This document shows positions 62,242 through 64,000 of a DNA stretch of 64,000 nucleotides, piece after piece. The stretch's first letter is position 1. Each line of letters opens with the position of its first letter. Source of the DNA: Blautia coccoides (GTDB taxonomy: Bacteria > Bacillota > Clostridia > Lachnospirales > Lachnospiraceae); contig NZ_CP136422.1 of assembly GCF_034355335.1 (NCBI RefSeq), positions 4,996,501 through 5,060,500 on the forward strand, read 5' to 3'. A model generated the notes under the pieces. It was given only the letters and a program-made list of their open reading frames with translations, was not told where the DNA came from and did no database searches. A program made the translations under genes and the position numbers.

Positions 62242-63639
62242 TCAGTTCAGCCAAGAATCGCCTGATCTCTCCAGCATTTTTTCCGCGGCCTCAGGTCCAT
62301 AGCTGCCCGGTTCGTATTCATAGACGGGAAGATGTTTTTCGTGATACCTTCTCCTTATATCATCTACATATTTCCAGCTTGCTTCAATCTGATCCCACTG
62401 GGAAAACCAAAAGCGCTCCCCTCTGACACAGGCTCCCAAAAGTCTTTCATATGCCTCCGGTGTGTTCATCTGGTTTATGAAAGAACAGCTCTGGCAGAAA
62501 TCCATTTTTGCCTGGGCGATCTCGTCCTGTTCACCCGGCTTTTTAATATTGAACTGAAGATACACTCCTTCTGTGGGCTGTATTTTAATATTCAAAATAT
62601 TGGACTGCACCTGAGGCGCGGCAGGTTTAAATACCACAAGGACCTGCATCTCCCTGTGCCCCAGTTTCTTCCCTGTACGGATATAGAAAGGCATGCCTTT
62701 CCATCTGTCATTGTCCAGAAAAACTTTCAAAGCTGCGTAGCTTTCCGTCATAGAGTCCTCTGCCACCGCATTTTCTTCCCTATAACCTTTATATTGACCC
62801 AGGACAAGGCTTTCCTCAATCTTCTCGGGAGTGTGCAGCGCGGACAGCACACGAATCTGTTCCCTGTGCATCTCCTCCCCTGCCAGCATCAGTTCCCCCG
62901 GCTGTTCCATAGCCACAATAGAGAGGATCTGAAACAAGTGATTCTGCACCATATCCTTCATGGCCCCGCTGTGGTCATAGTATCCGCCTCTTGTCTCCAC
63001 CCCCACTTCCTCAAGGGCTGAAATCTGTATACATTCAATGTGCTCTGCATCCCATACTCCGGAAAAAATAGGGTTGGCAAACCGTATGGTCTGTATATTC
63101 CGCACCATCTCCTTCCCAAGATAGTGGTCGATCCGGTAAATGTTATCCGGATGAAAAAAGTTCTCCATTTTTTCATTCAGCGCTTTTGCCGCCGTCAGAT
63201 TTTCCCCAAAGGGCTTCTCCAGGACCACTTTTCCATAACAGGCCGTTTCTACCCGGGCAAGCCCTGCCACAATGGACGCGAAAAACCTTGGTGCTACCGC
63301 AAAATAGAAAATATGGCTTCCGGCCTCCATCTCCCTGTAAAATTCATTGAGCTGTTCATAGGCGGTTTCATCTGTAAAATCCATCTTGTAATAGAAAATA
63401 CCTGCTGCCAGTCTGTCATAATCCTTTTCTTTATAGGGTAGACGGGCAAATTTTTCCACCCAGTCCCTGGCTATCACCCTGTACTGTTCACTGGTATAAT
63501 CCCTTCTTCCAATGATGATGACCCGGCCGACAGATTCCGTTTTCGTAGAGACGGACATATTGTAAAGGGCCGGCAGCAGTTTCCGGAACGTCAGATCACC
63601 GGTTCCCCCGAATATGGTAAACGTAAGTTTTTTATTCAT
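62242..63639 (-). CDS. zwf: Glucose-6-phosphate dehydrogenase
   Basis: A 465-residue enzyme from the ATG giving MNKKLTFTIFGGTGDL, with GGCAGGG before it. The NADP-binding motif is FGGTGDLTFRKLL and the active-site signature RIDHYLGKE (His/Lys) is present. It catalyses the first step of the oxidative pentose phosphate pathway. The start overlaps the end of gnd by 8 bp, so the two dehydrogenases are translated together, which fits coordinated NADPH production. The frame is open 22 codons upstream but that part is the shadow of gnd. Confidence 0.95.
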   Translation of the reverse strand: MNKKLTFTIFGGTGDLTFRKLLPALYNMSVSTKTESVGRVIIIGRRDYTSEQYRVIARDWVEKFARLPYKEKDYDRLAAGIFYYKMDFTDETAYEQLNEFYREMEAGSHIFYFAVAPRFFASIVAGLARVETACYGKVVLEKPFGENLTAAKALNEKMENFFHPDNIYRIDHYLGKEMVRNIQTIRFANPIFSGVWDAEHIECIQISALEEVGVETRGGYYDHSGAMKDMVQNHLFQILSIVAMEQPGELMLAGEEMHREQIRVLSALHTPEKIEESLVLGQYKGYREENAVAEDSMTESYAALKVFLDNDRWKGMPFYIRTGKKLGHREMQVLVVFKPAAPQVQSNILNIKIQPTEGVYLQFNIKKPGEQDEIAQAKMDFCQSCSFINQMNTPEAYERLLGACVRGERFWFSQWDQIEASWKYVDDIRRRYHEKHLPVYEYEPGSYGPEAAEKMLERSGDSWLN

Positions 63640-64000
63640 ATCCCTGCCCCCATTCATGGTGGAAGGTGCCTTTCCTGTCAATGCGTTCATAGGTATGGGC
63701 ACCAAAACAGTCTCTCTGTGCCTGGATCAGATTGGCTCCCACAGGCATTCCCCTGAATGCGTCCAGATATGCAGCGGCCTGGCTCATGGCCGGCATAGGG
63801 ATTCCTGACAAGATACCGCAGGAAAGCACTCTGCGCAGACTCTCCTGATTTCTGCTGATCTTATCAAGGAAAATTTCGTCCAGTATCAGATTATTCAGCT
63901 TGGGATCCTTCTCAAAGGCTCTGGTGATATCATTTAAAAACTCTGCCTGGATAATGCACCCTGCACGAAATATGGCTGCGATCCTGCCAAAATCCAGATT
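63632..64000 (-). CDS. gnd: 6-phosphogluconate dehydrogenase, C-terminal part
   Basis: The minus strand enters the window in frame and ends at TAA-type stop 63634-63632. The visible 122 codons are the helical C-terminus of decarboxylating 6-phosphogluconate dehydrogenase: GRIAAIFRAGCIIQ, then VLSCGILSGIPMPAMSQAAA and NLIQAQRDCFGAHTYERID. The active-site region and NADP domain lie beyond the window edge. It precedes zwf in a two-gene unit of the pentose phosphate pathway. Confidence 0.95.
   Translation of the reverse strand, partial: NLDFGRIAAIFRAGCIIQAEFLNDITRAFEKDPKLNNLILDEIFLDKISRNQESLRRVLSCGILSGIPMPAMSQAAAYLDAFRGMPVGANLIQAQRDCFGAHTYERIDRKGTFHHEWGQGYE

Overview
The window looks like chromosomal DNA from a Gram-positive gut anaerobe of the Clostridia, most likely a Lachnospiraceae member (Blautia-like). 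This is inferred from the strong AGGAGG-type ribosome binding sites, moderate GC content, several lipoprotein-dependent family 1 sugar ABC systems, a YesM/YesN-type two-component pair, a class M sirtuin with a macrodomain partner, an AzgA-type purine permease with adenine deaminase, and YitT, OPT and PqqD-like genes. I see no rRNA, tRNA, CRISPR array, insertion sequence or prophage. Most genes lie on the minus strand.

Layout. 1-5 kb: the 5' part of a very large secreted esterase (C-terminus outside the window) and an AraC regulator. 5-10.5 kb: OPT transporter with a PqqD-like protein, a rhodanese lipoprotein, lone biotin synthase behind a BirA-type operator, and a YitT protein. 10.6-23.8 kb: a ten-gene minus-strand operon that appears to take up and degrade beta-mannosides (ABC transporter, GH2 beta-mannosidase, D-lyxose/D-mannose isomerase, sugar mutarotase, two dehydrogenases, two TIM-barrel isomerases). 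A divergent LacI regulator with matching palindromic operators and a ROK regulator complete it. 23.9-29.4 kb: uridine kinase, flavodoxin-like reductase, adenine deaminase and purine permease, and a divergent LysR regulator. 29.4-39.9 kb: a nine-gene sugar operon (ABC transporter, YesM/YesN pair, two TIM-barrel proteins, an MDR and a Gfo/Idh/MocA dehydrogenase) whose enzyme set resembles glycoside-oxidising pathways. 40.3-42 kb: SirTM sirtuin and zinc macrodomain hydrolase.

42.2-52.9 kb is the most unusual block, an eight-gene envelope or exopolysaccharide operon. In transcription order it holds a GH18-like lipoprotein, a VTC-type polyphosphate polymerase-like protein, DUF4956, a CotH kinase, a membrane-anchored clan-A glycosidase, a HEAT-repeat protein, a processive GT2 synthase, and a membrane protein with degenerate GGDEF and EAL domains. 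Its leader carries a palindromic repeat element and a 16-bp tandem array. 53-64 kb: azlCD with azlC broken by an amber codon, small metabolic and GNAT genes, an ECF sigma factor operon whose anti-sigma factor is fused to a signal-peptidase-like domain lacking its catalytic Ser and Lys plus an ABC exporter, XRE and MarR regulators, a FUSC exporter, and zwf with the 3' end of gnd.

Two cross-cutting signals stand out. A dispersed intergenic repeat family shares the motif GTAAC-NNTTCAG and is usually palindromic; two copies sit just downstream of promoters in the leaders of operons. Several sharp operator palindromes also tie regulators to the genes beside them.
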